Below are positions 11,845 through 29,793 of a stretch of DNA of 64,000 bases, piece after piece (position 1 is the first letter of the stretch; every line of letters starts with the position of its first letter). The translations under genes were made by a program, and so were the position numbers. The notes under the pieces are model-generated. The model ran no database searches. It saw only the letters and a program-made list of their open reading frames with translations, and was not told the DNA's origin. Source of the stretch: Mesodorylaimus sp. YZB2_4 (lineage: Eukaryota; Nematoda; Enoplea; Dorylaimida; Dorylaimidae); the NCBI GenBank assembly GCA_030248295.1, contig JASANH010000913.1, positions 744,001-808,000 of the forward strand, in the 5' to 3' direction.

Positions 11845-12087
11845 ATGGAGGATAACGAAGAAGAAGGTACAGCTTGTCTAAAATCGATAGAAAATAGGCA
11901 AAAGGAAAGAAGAGAAACTTTGACGCGGGTGATTTATGGAAATTGTTTTATAGGCGGAGCATGGCCGCCCGATAATTTCAAAAATTATGCCTTCAGGCAT
12001 CTACAAGGCGTGTGTCGAAGAAAAAAGCAACAAGAATTTCTGAATTCGAGGTTGTCTAGAATCGATGGAGAGCTAATTAAAAGCTAG
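11845..12087 (+). CDS. Unrecognised short ORF, doubtful
   Basis: Eighty codons from ATG to TAG, rich in Glu, Arg and Lys (it begins MEDNEEEGTACLKSIENRQK). I do not recognise a family, no splice partners are evident, and no poly(A) or promoter signal supports it. Listed because its charge pattern is less repeat-like than neighbouring ORFs; it may well be chance. Confidence 0.15.
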   Translation: MEDNEEEGTACLKSIENRQKERRETLTRVIYGNCFIGGAWPPDNFKNYAFRHLQGVCRRKKQQEFLNSRLSRIDGELIKS

Positions 12088-12439
12088 GCGTGGTTGACGG
12101 ATCGAACGAAGGGAGAAAAGGTCAAATTCGTCAAGTTTATTTTGAATCTTGATGCACCAACACGCCATACAATAAAATACGGGCAGCATTCATTTGAAGC
12201 ATCATCCATTTCGTCGAAGCATTTTTGAAGATCACAAATTCAGATCATTTTTTTGATGTCAATGCGCCAGTCTCTAGGCAATGTCTCCTGACACAATGAA
12301 CATGCGGGCTGGACGTGTGGTATGCTGAAAATGAAATGAAATCCTAGACTTAGTAAGAACATTCTACAAAAAGTGTAATCGCAGACGTTATATTCTGACA
12401 TTAGCATGCAAATTTTAGAGATGGCTAGAAGTCGAAAAA

Positions 12440-12670
12440 ACTTTTATCTCCAGCGTGCATACAGCGGTGGCATATGTATACCAATGTTGGTTGGTAGCGA
12501 GTGGCGGCTCCTTCCAGGTTCGATCCCTGATCATGGAGATCGCTTCGCGAGCCATAAACCCTCGCTGACCTTGCACGCCAGGCCGTGCACACCTGGTACC
12601 GTCTAAGTGCTCCAAGTAGAGAGACGGAAGCCAAACGAGGGGACAGTTTCGGGTGTCGAACACTGGCAGG
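12440..12670 (+). repeat. tRNA-related dispersed repeat (family D)
   Basis: TTGGTAGCGAGTGGCGGCTC followed by CAGGTTCGATCCCTGATCA carries a B-box-like core. A related copy lies reversed at 26461-26530 (GGGGATCGAACCTCGACGTC and CTCGCTACCA). Two copies with the same GGTAGCGAGTG...GGTTCGATCCC order indicate a dispersed SINE-like family. Confidence 0.5.
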
Positions 12671-13550
12671 GTTCACCGTCCACCTACCTTTGACTGAGGA
12701 AGTCGGTTTTCACTCAAGGTTGCTTTCTTCTGACTTGTGAGTGTGTCTTTAAAGCTTTTTTTGGCAGGATGTCCACAAATGTCATGTGATTTAAAGAGGT
12801 ATCTGAATTGCGGAGTCTGCATGCATTAAAAGCAAATCCGCTGTTTGTTACGGGAAGCAGTTATCTGATCGTGAGCGTGAGGTATTGTTTGAAAGCAGCC
12901 CACATTTTTATCTTGCGCGATTATTTTTTGCTATTGCTCAGGAAATTCGCCTTGTACTCCTCGTTCGTCCCAAGAAAACAATTTATCCCAGCTGAAAAAC
13001 CAGAATGCACCATTCAGTGTTACTTCGAGCAGATGAAGAGTATGAGAAAGAGAGATCAATTCGTAATCACATCATATCTCTCGGTGCAAGTTAAATAATC
13101 AGCTCGAATATGGATATAAGGCGGATTATCAAAACAATAAACAGGATATCAGGCCAAGATTCACCAGCGACTAAAAGACCTAATGAGGAATAATCAAGGC
13201 GTAATTTGCATAGCGATAGATATCGCCAAGGACGTGCTAAAGAGCGTGGATCAATCTTATTACTAGTTCCTGGCTACAAGCACGGAAATTGAAGGTTGTT
13301 TACTGTAGGGTCTGTTCTTCAGTTTTCCTGACACTTCATACATGCGATGCAGAGTACATTTTTGTACTTGCTAGAGAACAAATTTCGACAACGTTATGAG
13401 AAAATGGATTTCTTGTTAAGTCAGCACGGGATGCCAAAGATTTAATATCAATAATCATCGATCATTTAACCCTCTAATGGGCGGAGTCCTTCAAACGCAT
13501 GCCGGAAGCAAACAGACTTCATTTTCAAATTACAGGACCCCTCCCTCTTG
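12671..13550. other. Intergenic, no gene recognised
   Basis: The only long ORF (12808-13098, 96 codons) is hydrophobic and aromatic but matches no family I know. No repeat structure was noted. Confidence 0.4.
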
Positions 13551-13559
13551 CTGCTGATT

Positions 13560-13740
13560 TTTTTACCACCTTATATATGCCATGTCCAAAAATGGAAACT
13601 ACCTCTGCAGTGGGGCCCGCCCCGAAACGGTCAACCCACCTGAGTGGTGCCCGCCTTCGACCTATCCCACTGTAGTGATACTCGCCCATTCAGGTAAACC
13701 ACTGTAGTGGTGCTTGCCCACTTGCATAACCTATTCTTTA
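13560..13740. repeat. Short GTGGTGCCCGCC-like repeats beside the piggyBac remnant
   Basis: Loosely repeated units of the form CCACTGTAGTGGTGCTTGCC / CACCTGAGTGGTGCCCGCC occur at about 13608-13720. A related GGACCCCACTTGAGTGGTGG lies beyond the other side of the transposase remnant at 14233-14252. Placement on both sides suggests subterminal repeats of the same element. Confidence 0.45.
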
Positions 13741-13814
13741 CTTGTCAGAAATCCTCATTTAAAACGATTCAATAAATAAACATACCACCGCCGGCATTGG
13801 AATGAAAAAGCGTA

Positions 13815-14222
13815 CTATGAACGAATCACATCGCTCAAATCGACTTCGCCCATGAATTTACTATACTCGCCGATCATCGCCGGACGTTCGACTTCGATGT
13901 GCTTTTTCTTAGATCGGTCGTATCTTCAGCACTTGTCCAAGGGTTGGCGGCCGACGTTATTTGAAATGGATGAAACCATCTTGTTGTCCTGCCACTGGAC
14001 GACACCAATATTCGTATGCTTCTCGACGAATTCGACAAATGTGCCTCGACCACATTTTTCCAAATGGTTTTCTGATATCGTCGGCGCTCCCTTCACTCGA
14101 ACTTTACCAGTTGTAAATTTTATTTCTTTCGAATGGACATAGCCTAAAAGGAAATTTACATCATATTCAGACCAGAAACATGCATTATCCCCTTGAAAGA
14201 ACACATGAAGATACTGGCACAC
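13815..14222 (-). pseudogene. piggyBac-family transposase remnant
   Basis: Read on the minus strand, the frame from 14222 contains a GRGTFVEF segment, then NIGVVQWQDNKMVSSISNN, corresponding to the piggyBac VVRWKDNK.V.LLS block. After an in-frame TGA at about 13923-13925 the same frame continues RYDRSKKKHIEVERPAMIGE and YSKFMGEVDLSD, the family's RYDR...P..I..YN..MGGVDL.D block. It stops at TAG (13815-13817) where the family normally continues into YR. No catalytic N-terminal half is readable upstream (14223-14530), and the start Met is arbitrary. The copy is inactive: one in-frame stop, early termination and missing sequence. Family assignment is from two adjacent conserved blocks in correct order and spacing. 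Confidence 0.8.
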
Positions 14223-14579
14223 ACCCTACGGGTGGACCCCACTTGAGTGGTGGTTTTAAAATTTCTAAATAACTCGCTAAATGTTTCAAAAAAACGATTC
14301 CACTTCCGATGGACGAATTCAACGTGGAAAATTGATCAGAAATAATAATATTCTTGAAAAAAATATAATTTTTTCAAGTATAACAAACGACGGAACCTAT
14401 GTATTTCGAACATGTTCGAATAACGCATGGAACTCACATGGAAATTCCCGTTTTCCACCTTCACATAAAACAGTGTCACGAATTATTATGTCCGCTGGTA
14501 GGTGTTGTCCCTCCGACACCTACAGTTAGAACTACCGACACCCACTAAAAAAGGTCCATAAAATGGACCACGGCCAAGT

Positions 14580-14663
14580 GCTTAGGAATAGAGAACACAA
14601 ACCTGCCAGCAAACAAAAAATGTGAAAAATGTGCCCTCTCCACGAGCTTCTCTATTCCTAAGC
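14580..14663. repeat. 16-bp hairpin arms
   Basis: GCTTAGGAATAGAGAA at 14580-14595 and its exact complement TTCTCTATTCCTAAGC at 14648-14663 enclose a 52-nt loop. Half of the same word (ATAGGAATAGAGAA) recurs at about 16432-16445. It may be terminal repeats of a small element. Confidence 0.75.
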
Positions 14664-14699
14664 CCGGAAAAAATAAATGTATTTTCGGGTTTTTTGTCG

Positions 14700-15400
14700 A
14701 TGGTTTGAAGTAAAAAAGTCAGAGGAAGGGGATCCCGTGGCGAGACGCGGTGTACGGGGCCGTGCGTGTTTGTTATAGGCAGCCGCGTTGCGGTGCGTTG
14801 TGCAATTCGTTTTACGTCGGGTGAACGTTTGGAAGGAGGATGCTCGCGCTTTGATGTCGTCGTGACTGTTTGTGGCGAGATCCGTTTACTAAGCTGTAAC
14901 GTTTGCTTGGTGAGTTATTTCACAATTTTCGCATGTAGGGGTAAGTTTTTAAAACTGTGTGGGGAAGTGTGTGTGTGATGGTTTGGGTAATTTTTCGGAA
15001 TGTAGGAAATTTTTTATTGGAGAATTTAGTTACAGTATGGGTCAGAATATGCCGAAAGTTTTGAGTTTTGTTGTGAAAAAGGTAGGTGGTTGTGTGATTG
15101 TTTCAAGCGGAAAAGAAAATGGCGGCGTTGCTGGTCAGCTTTTCTTTTGAGGCATGACAATTAGGACAAGTTTTAGTGAAAGCATGAGTCATGTGTATTG
15201 CGTTATAGGAGGCCATTGTCGTGCTCGTGGGCATAGGTAGGGAACAAGTTGGTTGTGGTACAAATTATCGGAGTAAAGGAAAGTATTCAGGATTGTCAAT
15301 GGGTGTGAAATGTAGGAATAGGTTGCGCACTGCAGTGCTGTGTTATAAGGCAGTATGACGAGATTTTTTGGGTGTACACACTACATCCATAAAATACCTA
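14700..15400. other. G/T-rich intergenic segment
   Basis: Unusually G+T-rich on the plus strand (many GTGTGTG and TTTGGG runs), with no supported ORF. No other feature seen. Confidence 0.4.
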
Positions 15401-15472
15401 ACAATTTTGAGAAATCACTGATCATAAGATCACCTCGCTGCCACCCGACCTACCAAGGCAAAAACCTAATGT

Positions 15473-16226
15473 AAAATCTGTACATGTGTTTTTCAGCCAA
15501 AGATTCCTCAAAAACTGCGCGACCTAGAGCAAATTTTCATACAAAGTTTTGTATCGCATGTAATTTGCTACGGGATGGTGTTATTAAAATTGAAAACCTT
15601 CACTCCTAGCCGAGATAATTAAGCTATAACAGACAGAAGCCAGGAAAATTTAAAAGCGAAAAAAACAGTATAAAAGGATGTTTTCTCAACAATTTCCCAA
15701 AAAAATTTTTTGTTTTTTTTCGAGTGAAAAATTCAAATCTCCATAAACTTTGTGAAAAATCCCGAAAAAAGTGCCGGTTTTTAATCCTCTAGCAAGCCCG
15801 TTTTCACAGGCTGGGCACTTTTATCTATTCATACTTAAGAATACGATGTCATGTGATGACCTATTTCTAGAGTAAAAACAAAAATATTCACCCGGGAAAT
15901 TGTCAAGAAACCATCATTTTAGTGTTTTTCGCGCTCAAGAATTTTCTTGGATTTTTTCTGCTCCACCTAGATCATCTCCGGGAGGAGAGCAGGTTGAGGG
16001 AAATTGTTGAGAAAACATCCTTTTATACTGTTTTTTTCACTTATAAATTTTTCTGGCTTCTGTCTGTTATAGCTTAATTATCTCGGCTAGGAGTGAAGGT
16101 TTCCAATTTTAATAACACCATCCCGTAGCAAATTACATTCGCTACAAAACTTTGTATGAAAATTTGTTCTACAGTAGGTTGCGCAGTTTTTGAGGAAGAT
16201 TTGGCTGAAAAACACATGTACGGATT
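15473..16226. mobile_element. Foldback MITE-like element, about 750 bp
   Basis: Arms 15473-15698 and 15998-16226 are inverted copies of each other over about 225 bp, for example TGTACATGTGTTTTTCAGCC against GGCTGAAAAACACATGTACG and GATAATTAAGCTATAACAGA against TCTGTTATAGCTTAATTATC. The 300-bp centre has no coding capacity. Probably a non-autonomous DNA transposon. Confidence 0.8.
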
Positions 16227-18470
16227 TGAGCGATTTCTGAGGGCGCTTACGTAAAATCGATATAACTTTTGATCGGCTTGAGCGAAAAATTTTCATAGCG
16301 ATAAATAATGCATCGGATACAAAGTTTTTCAGATTAAGTCAAAAAATGTTTGTGCGGCGTCGACGAACCACAAGGAGTAATAAGACACTTTTATTTGCAC
16401 CACTTTAATCCCAATTAAACTGGTCCTTATATAGGAATAGAGAAGATAAAGAGGCGGGTGAGCAATTGCTAAACGAAGCGAGCATTCCTGGGTAATTGAG
16501 CTGGCGTAGGAAGCGGGGAGCTAATTGAATAATGCAGTAGTGAGTTATGACTGGGCGGCAGACTACGTAAGCAGGAAAATACAGTCAGAGAAAGGCGTGG
16601 GAACTGTTCAAGACCTTTCGCGTAAGACGCGACAAATTGTGCCTCGGTAGGTTGAGGAGGTCGAGTCTTACGAAAAATGGGTTTTAAGTCGATGGTGTTT
16701 GAAATAATTATTGGCAAACCACTGACTTGTAATTTTTCCAACCACCCTAGTGTGATGGGCAAGATGAGATCATTATTCTGCATTGATGCCTCCTCTTTTC
16801 TGCTCGTACTTCGAGTGGCGCTTCATTGTTTGAGACCAAAAAAGACATTGATGGCTCAGATTTTAAAAAAAGTTTGAAGTCGGATTAGAGGAGTGAAAAA
16901 ACTATTTAAAAAAATATAAAGATCAGCATGGATATATTTCACACGATCCGACCCAATCCAACAAATATCTATCGGATTTGGCTGTGACTCAAAACTAACT
17001 GCCTAGACAGGTTTTTTTACAGCCTGGAGTCTGGCAGCATTGCGTCGCCGGATAGCATTTAATGTGTTACGTATATCAGTGAATATTTATGGTAAGCGCG
17101 GCCAACAGTGTAGGAATACTCCTTCGGGGGTGGACACTACGTGAGGAACAATAACTACCTCAATAATCAGGCTTTACATCGTCTGAGGTGTTTATAGTTG
17201 CTCTGATACATATTTTTAAATTGTGAGACAAAGACTCTGTCGCTGTTCGGCCGCGTTTCGCCGCATACCCACACCATAACTCATCAGTCAGGTATCGCTA
17301 CACAACCTCTCTTGATGCTCTAGCTTACTGCATGAAGAAACATTTTTTAGAAGAACTTTCACTCTTACGCAAGAAAGTCTGCAACACACTCAACGTAACG
17401 CGCTCTTCTTGGAATCAGACACTCTTGCGTTATCATTTTCTGTCTTCCATAACGTTTCTTGGCTATTCCTCTATCAGTTTTTTCCGACAAAACGAGCAAA
17501 AAATAACGCAGTGCCTGAAAAACAAATTTGATCATGGACACAAAACTACTCCGTTTTTCATAAAATATTGGTTATCGTTGTTATTCCACACGAACATTGT
17601 ATTTCTAATAATCGCATCTACCCACTCTTTTTGAATAAGTTTTGTTTCATATCTATTTTCGATAAACTTACAATACATGAAACAGTGTAGCTTGGAAGCA
17701 AACCTTATCTGCGCGTAAACAGAGAAGAAAATAAATTTGGACATCTTTTAAGCTACTATAGAGTGGCAAAAAGCTATGTATTAGGAGTGCGGCATACAGT
17801 ATTTAAGAGTCTTACACGCAGTTTCGACTTCTTTTCTCAATGCGCTCACTGTAGTTAGCGTAGCTGATGCCTGTAACCAACAAACATTGCTGGGTTCACG
17901 GAGCTGACATAAGGTTATAATCTCAAACTTTTTTTGTCACCAGGAAAAGATAATACCGCTCGGGCGAAAAGTGAAGCGATAATCAAGATAGTCAACAAAA
18001 CCATAGCTTTTTTCATGGTCATCCTTTCACAAAGTCGACTTAAGTTAGTTCAGTGTTTAAAAATTGACGAGATCTCTAACGACTCCAGTCAACAGACTAA
18101 TAACTGTGCCAGTCTCGCAGCGTCTAATCTCCTGTCCCCATGTATACAAGATATATACGTATAGTAAATATTGTCCACAGCCAGTTCGAATAAGGACGAC
18201 ATGCAATTAAAAAAATCTGGCGCATCCGTCGACAGCTGTCAGTCTAATGCGTACAGGTATCATAGCGACATCTTGCTAGTGATAGGCTGGGGCTGCAGAG
18301 CAGAATCTTGTGTTTTTGTATTTTCTTCTTCTATCAGATAATACACTGCCTGGTGCAGCAGAGCTGTGTTTTTACTTGATTAAATTCACAATCGACGTCG
18401 CTAGGCTGCCAGTTATATGCACTGAGAAGGACTGTCCGTGAAATATAGAACTTCGTTGCAGAGGGCTCTT
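16227..18470. other. Intergenic, no gene recognised
   Basis: ORFs at 16469-16783 (minus), 17332-17634 (plus) and 17934-18164 (plus) have no recognisable domain and no paired splice exons. No large repeat was seen. Confidence 0.4.
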
Positions 18471-18474
18471 CGAA

Positions 18475-18532
18475 ATAAGTGTGTTAAGAACATAGTAGAA
18501 CTGATTCTATAAAGTTTTTAACACACTTATAG
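18475..18532. repeat. Short hairpin followed by poly-G
   Basis: ATAAGTGTGTTAAGAAC and GTTTTTAACACACTTAT form an imperfect hairpin with a loop of about 22 nt. A run of about 17 G follows at 18546-18562. Confidence 0.65.
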
Positions 18533-18588
18533 ACAAGTTTTCTCCGGGGGGGGGGGGGGGGGGCAAAAGAGAGAGCCATCTGCGAAAT

Positions 18589-18775
18589 TTTAGGGGTGTC
18601 TGGCCAACTTATCAGCAGTGCTCCACGCCAAAAGTCCTGAAAATTTTCGAAATTTGCGTCGTAAGGAACACCAGCGTTGCAGAAAAACTTGCAGGTTTCT
18701 TACTAAATTTGAGTTTTAGGTTTCAGGCTTTGAGTTTAGGCTTTCAGCACGCGGGTTTTGGGTTTTCTGCCACAT
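18589..18775 (+). repeat. Dispersed repeat related to 56018-56279
   Basis: GTGTCTGGCCAACTTATCA, then AAGTCCTGAAAATTTT, GTAAGGAACACCAGCGT and a tail of TTTAGGTTTCAGGCTTTGAG parallel in order the element at 56030 (GCGTCTGGCCAACTGATCAA, GAAGTCCTAGAAATTTT, GTAAGGAGCCCAAGCGT). The right inverted end present at 56 kb is absent here, so this copy is truncated. Confidence 0.65.
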
Positions 18776-19312
18776 GAAATATACACAAGAAATCCAGAAC
18801 TCTAAAATTTGACATTGGGACAACATCCCAAACCACCCACTACTAGCTGGTAGTGGTGTGCCAGGTCGAACAACACTTCTTTATTTGCTCTCCTCCCAAC
18901 CTTTTTTCGAAACTGCTGACACATAAGCACCAAGACTGAAAATATGATAACCGCTATTTTCCTAGTTTTATATTTGCCGATTGCGATTCTGGTCATTGTT
19001 GAATTTTATCGAGAGCGAACATTCAAGCTTGTTCAACAGCCACACGACTCGACAAGATTCGATGATGGTAATCGTAATTCTAAGAACACGTAAATTTTAG
19101 CCAGATTCTTGATAAACTGACGTATGGTGTTGTAGTCCTTTCACGTTTCTATGCTGGATGCGTAGAAGCTTTATAAAAGTGTCTTCTTGTCGCTTGTATA
19201 AAAAATCTGTGTTGTTACACACAAATCATTTTTAAAACTCCCGCCTATTTTTTCTTGATGCAGAAGTTGTCTGCTGCGAAGCGGTAGGGAAGTTATAAAT
19301 GCAGAAATCTTC

Positions 19313-20493
19313 GGGAGGGGCTAATCGCAGGAACAGGAACAGTAACAGGAACGATCCTGCGCGCAGGAATGGGGTCTAAAAGCAGGAAGAGGAACGAGAG
19401 TAGCAGCCCGTTGATGCTCAGGTACAGTGTGCTTTTACGCGAATCGGCGCATTTTATGAAAAATATTCAGTCTGAATCCTGTTGATTGTAATGTTATTTC
19501 GCTGTGTATTTTGATGTGAGCTAGAAACAAAATGACTGCAACTGAGATCCAGGAAAAGACGTGGATTTCAAAGTGCGATCGGTGAACGAATGGGTTCGTT
19601 AAACCAAGTTCCAGTTCAATTTTGAAAGTGCAACAAAAGAAAAAGAGTTCTGAACTCAAAGAACAACAGCATCGACGATGAAGTATACTGCCATGATACC
19701 ATCATCCTGAATGACTAGAAATACCGGGCAGTCTATCCGCACTGGAAGTGTACTGTAAACGAATACCCTCGAACCCTGATGTATACTGTATCTCTCTACG
19801 TCTATGAGGTATAAGCAAGCAATTACTTAACTACATATTTCTGGCCCTCTGACGTCACCCACAGTATGAGTCAGCTACCAGTCAGCTAGATCAGTTGTAT
19901 ATGACCTATGTAGAATACTAGGCGCTTTTGCTGGTTGTTCCTCAGGCAAAAGCTGGAATAATAAGGCTAGCTCAAGCCTAATATCAGCGTAAGCCTAAGC
20001 CCAATATCAGCCTAAAGCCTAGGGTATACTCGGTCACACACCACATAGAGTCACACGAAAATTCGCCTATCTATCTTGGTAACCTATCTTGGAGACCAAA
20101 CAGCAAAAGTACTGAGTATTTTATCAATGGACCATCGTAATGATGATTGCTGTAGTTCTGTGGGTCTCGGAAAATTGCTGTGATTGTAGGTTTCACGCCC
20201 CAGAAGTAAGTTTATACGCTTTTTGATTGCGGTGTTGTCTTTTTTGTCTAGGAACTCAACTTTTTCGTAATTGCCGCCAGCTCATATCGAATGTTATTGA
20301 ACCTGAGCAATAATTATCTCCTACTGTTTCACTTACGAACAATCAGATTTTTCGTAATTGGCGCCAGCCTGCGTAAAAGTAAACTGTACCTGAGCATCAA
20401 TGGGCTGCTACTTTCGTTCCTGTTCCTGCTTTTAGACCCCGTTCCTGCGCGCAGGATCGTTCCTGTTCCTGTTCCTGCGATTAGCCCCTCCCT
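19313..20493. mobile_element. 1.2-kb element with 125-bp inverted ends
   Basis: The left end 19313-19440 (GGGAGGGGCTAATCGCAGGA, AACAGGAACGATCCTGCGCG, ACGAGAGTAGCAGCCCGTTG) is the inverse of 20371-20493. The ends carry AACAGG simple repeats and a CCTGCGCGCAGG palindrome. No transposase is readable in the 930-bp centre. Confidence 0.75.
19966..20030 (+). repeat. GCCTAA-rich tract resembling nematode telomere repeat
   Basis: GCCTAATATCAGCGTAAGCC / TAAGCCCAATATCAGCCTAA contains several GCCTAA hexamers (complement of TTAGGC) interleaved with AATATCA. It sits inside the 19.3-20.5 kb element, so it is not a telomere. Confidence 0.5.
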
Positions 20494-20717
20494 TTCGTCA
20501 TTCATCACTGGGATGTTCGCGCGTTTCAGCAGACAAAGTCTATATCGATGTAGGTTTTGAGTCAATAAACGCGCAAAATTTGAAAATTTTAGACAGTGTG
20601 AAATTTTTAAAAATTTTCTCAGAAAACAAAATCCCGCTTTACGTACTAAGTGATGCTCAAGTACCGCTTCCAAATTTTTAAAAACGCGCGAGTTATTTGA
20701 GTTGAAAATCCGCGGAC

Positions 20718-21462
20718 CTTTATTGCCAACTAGTGTTGATATCGTTAGCGAAAAAAGATATCGTTTATCGTTACAGTTAACGATATCCTGCCAAAAAAAT
20801 ATCGTTACCGTTAATCGTTAACGCGTTCCAAAATATATCGTTAACGCGTTAAATATCGTTATTTTTATTATCAACCCAGCGTGACATCAAGCTTACTGCA
20901 TTTTATGGGTCGAAAAAGCATATATGCGCGTGTTATCACAACAATGTCCCACGAGCATATTCATTAAAAGTGCTGCCATACAAAGTGACTGGATCTGTTA
21001 TATTAATACAGTCTTTGTCATCAGTATTATTTCCTACTCCCGAACTTGACATTATTTTGGATATCAATATCGAAAATTTCTTAATGAAGAAATTTCTGAT
21101 AACCAATCAGGCGACATCCAATGACACGCTGGCGTCGAATGACGAAACACAAAAATACATATAATCACTGACACACTCACACTGTCTGTCCGCGGATGCG
21201 GAACATTCCCACCCCCCCCCCCCATTAGCAGACATCTCATGCTATATCGCTGGAAACAAGGGCAGATTTTAAATTTGACGCTGTAGTAGTGTATGCACAA
21301 ATAACGCGTTATTCGACACAAAAAAGATACCGTTACCGTTATAACGCGTTCTCTGAAAATAGATATCGTTATCGTTACCGTTAATAACGTTAGCCAAAAA
21401 CGATGCCGTTAACGCGTGAAATATCGTTAATAGCGTTAACGGTTAACAACTTTATTGCCAAC
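20718..21462. repeat. GTTAACG-rich repeat segment flanked by 13-bp direct repeats
   Basis: Two clusters of degenerate ATATCGTTAACG words (about 20735-20870 and 21301-21450) surround a 430-bp single-copy-like core with a poly-C run at about 21210. CTTTATTGCCAAC occurs in direct orientation at 20718-20730 and 21450-21462, as a target duplication would. GTTAAC and ACGCGT palindromes are frequent in the clusters. Confidence 0.6.
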
Positions 21463-21467
21463 CCTGT

Positions 21468-21943
21468 ATATGTATGTGTACTTGAAAAGAAAAAAACAAA
21501 TTCATAAAATCTTTTTAAGGGTTATTTCACGTAACTTAGCATCCGGGGCATCGAATTGCCCTACGAAGAATGCATAGTTTGAATTTTTAATTCTTGACAG
21601 ACTTCTTTCTATACTCGTTTTATAGTTATTTCAAAGTGATATCAATTTTACGCCACCAGATAGAGGCACAAGAAGTATCCCAGAATTCACGTTGCTAGAA
21701 TTAGAAATCTATGTGCATGAACAGAGTTTTTAAGTACATTCTTGTACCTTATTCTCATTCACTCATATATAGTCGTATACTCATATACATATGCGAATGC
21801 AAAAAGGTCTGCCAAAAATTATACAATCGAAACTATGCATTCTTCGTAGGGCAATCCGGTACCCGGGATGCCAAGTTACGTAAGATCACTCTTTAAAAAA
21901 TTTTAAGGATTTGTTTTTCCTTTTCAAGTACCCATATACCTAG
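21468..21943. mobile_element. Foldback element, about 480 bp
   Basis: Arms 21468-21584 and 21827-21943 are inverted copies (GCCCTACGAAGAATGCATAG against CTATGCATTCTTCGTAGGGC; GTACTTGAAAAG against CTTTTCAAGTAC). The centre is TA-rich with no ORF of note. Confidence 0.8.
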
Positions 21944-22228
21944 AAAATTCGCAGTGGAAGAATAGGGCAGTTCCCTTTTTTTGTTTTTAAAACACTAAAG
22001 CCTACATAAATTTCGCTCACCAAGAACTTGAACGGATCAAAATTTTCTGCTCTTTCGATTAATCTACAGGATATTTAGTTTCATCCGCAATTTATCGAGA
22101 TATGTGAAAAAAACCAGAACTGCCGATTTCCCAATATCGTGCGCCTTGCGCGGACGACCTTGCACACTGTGGGCATTGGCTGCTAAGTATCCTGAGTAGT
22201 GTATCCATGTATTTTACCGCCTCCCTTT

Positions 22229-22864
22229 CATGGCTATACTATATGTGATAAATCATTGGCTCGCACCGCTGCTCGCGCCACCTAGCGGTATGAATCAGTC
22301 ACCGTCGGCACGAAACGGCGGGAAGGCTCGGAAAGGGATGATAACAAATGAATAGTGCCAAGAGGCATGAAATCAGCCACATATGGTTAATTGCCCAGGA
22401 AATTGAAATATGGCAATCAGCGAATATTTTGAATTTGCCGCCGATAAGGTTTGGTGTCTTGGTGTCTGCTAGAAGCGCCAAAAAGTCACTGTCAGCCAGA
22501 CCATGGTCTCTGATCCTCGTTAGTGAACTTCAACAAATAAAAGTCAATCCAACCTTATCTACAAATAACGAACGAACGAATCCAACGAAAGAACGAGGAT
22601 CCGAGACCATGGTCTGGCTGACAGTGACTTTTTGGCGCTTCTAGCAGACACCAAGACACCAAACCTGATCGGCGGCAAACTCAAAATATTCGCTGAATTG
22701 CCATATTTCAATTTCCTGGGCAATTAACCATATGTGGCTGATTTCATGCCTCTTGGCACTATTCATTTGTTATCATCTTGACGCTACACGTTGACTGATT
22801 CATACCGCTAGGGGGCGCGAGCGGCGGTGCGAGCCAGTGATTTATCACATATAGTATAGCCATG
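22229..22864. mobile_element. Near-perfect foldback element, about 635 bp
   Basis: Arms 22229-22520 and 22592-22864 are inverted copies with few mismatches: CATGGCTATACTATATGTGA against TCACATATAGTATAGCCATG at the ends, and GCCAGACCATGGTCTC against GAGACCATGGTCTGGC at the loop side. The loop is about 70 bp. The high arm identity points to recent origin or ongoing homogenisation. The ORFs spanning it are palindrome shadows. Confidence 0.85.
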
Positions 22865-22967
22865 CTCCCTTTTCCACAAGACCTGCAAATCAGACTGAAG
22901 GCTCGTTTATACTCGCTACGCTGCCGCGGGGAGGCGCAGGGAAGGGGAAAATGGGGCGACCGAAAAA

Positions 22968-29423
<6,456 letters not shown>

Positions 29424-29793
29424 AATGTTTTGATTAGAAATGGTCGATGGAAGAAATTTCCGAGGAATATGGGATGTTAAGTTGTCATTTATTGAATGAT
29501 TCGGTGAAGTCGTGGAATGTCGTGTTTGTGATTCTAGTTTTGCTAGGTACTTATATTTTCAACGGGAAATAAAAAAAGTGAAGTTGCGAGACTTTTAAAT
29601 TTTCCCGCGCTTTGTAGTGTAACGGGTCTGTGCAGCTGCTTACGTCAGTTTGTCACGACGGGATGTGCGCGGACGGAATGAAATTTGTAGATTTCTTTTC
29701 TTTTACTGTATTTCTAGCTCGAAACTTTTCAAGATTCTGGAAAGTTATTAGAGTGTCGTTTTGTTAAAATATTTTGCGGTGGAAGAAATTAAA

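Noticed and set aside
29424-29793. gsr-1 and rpl-28 as a nematode operon
   Set aside because: The 370-bp spacing and same strand permit it, but no trans-splicing signal or U-rich intercistronic element is clear from sequence.
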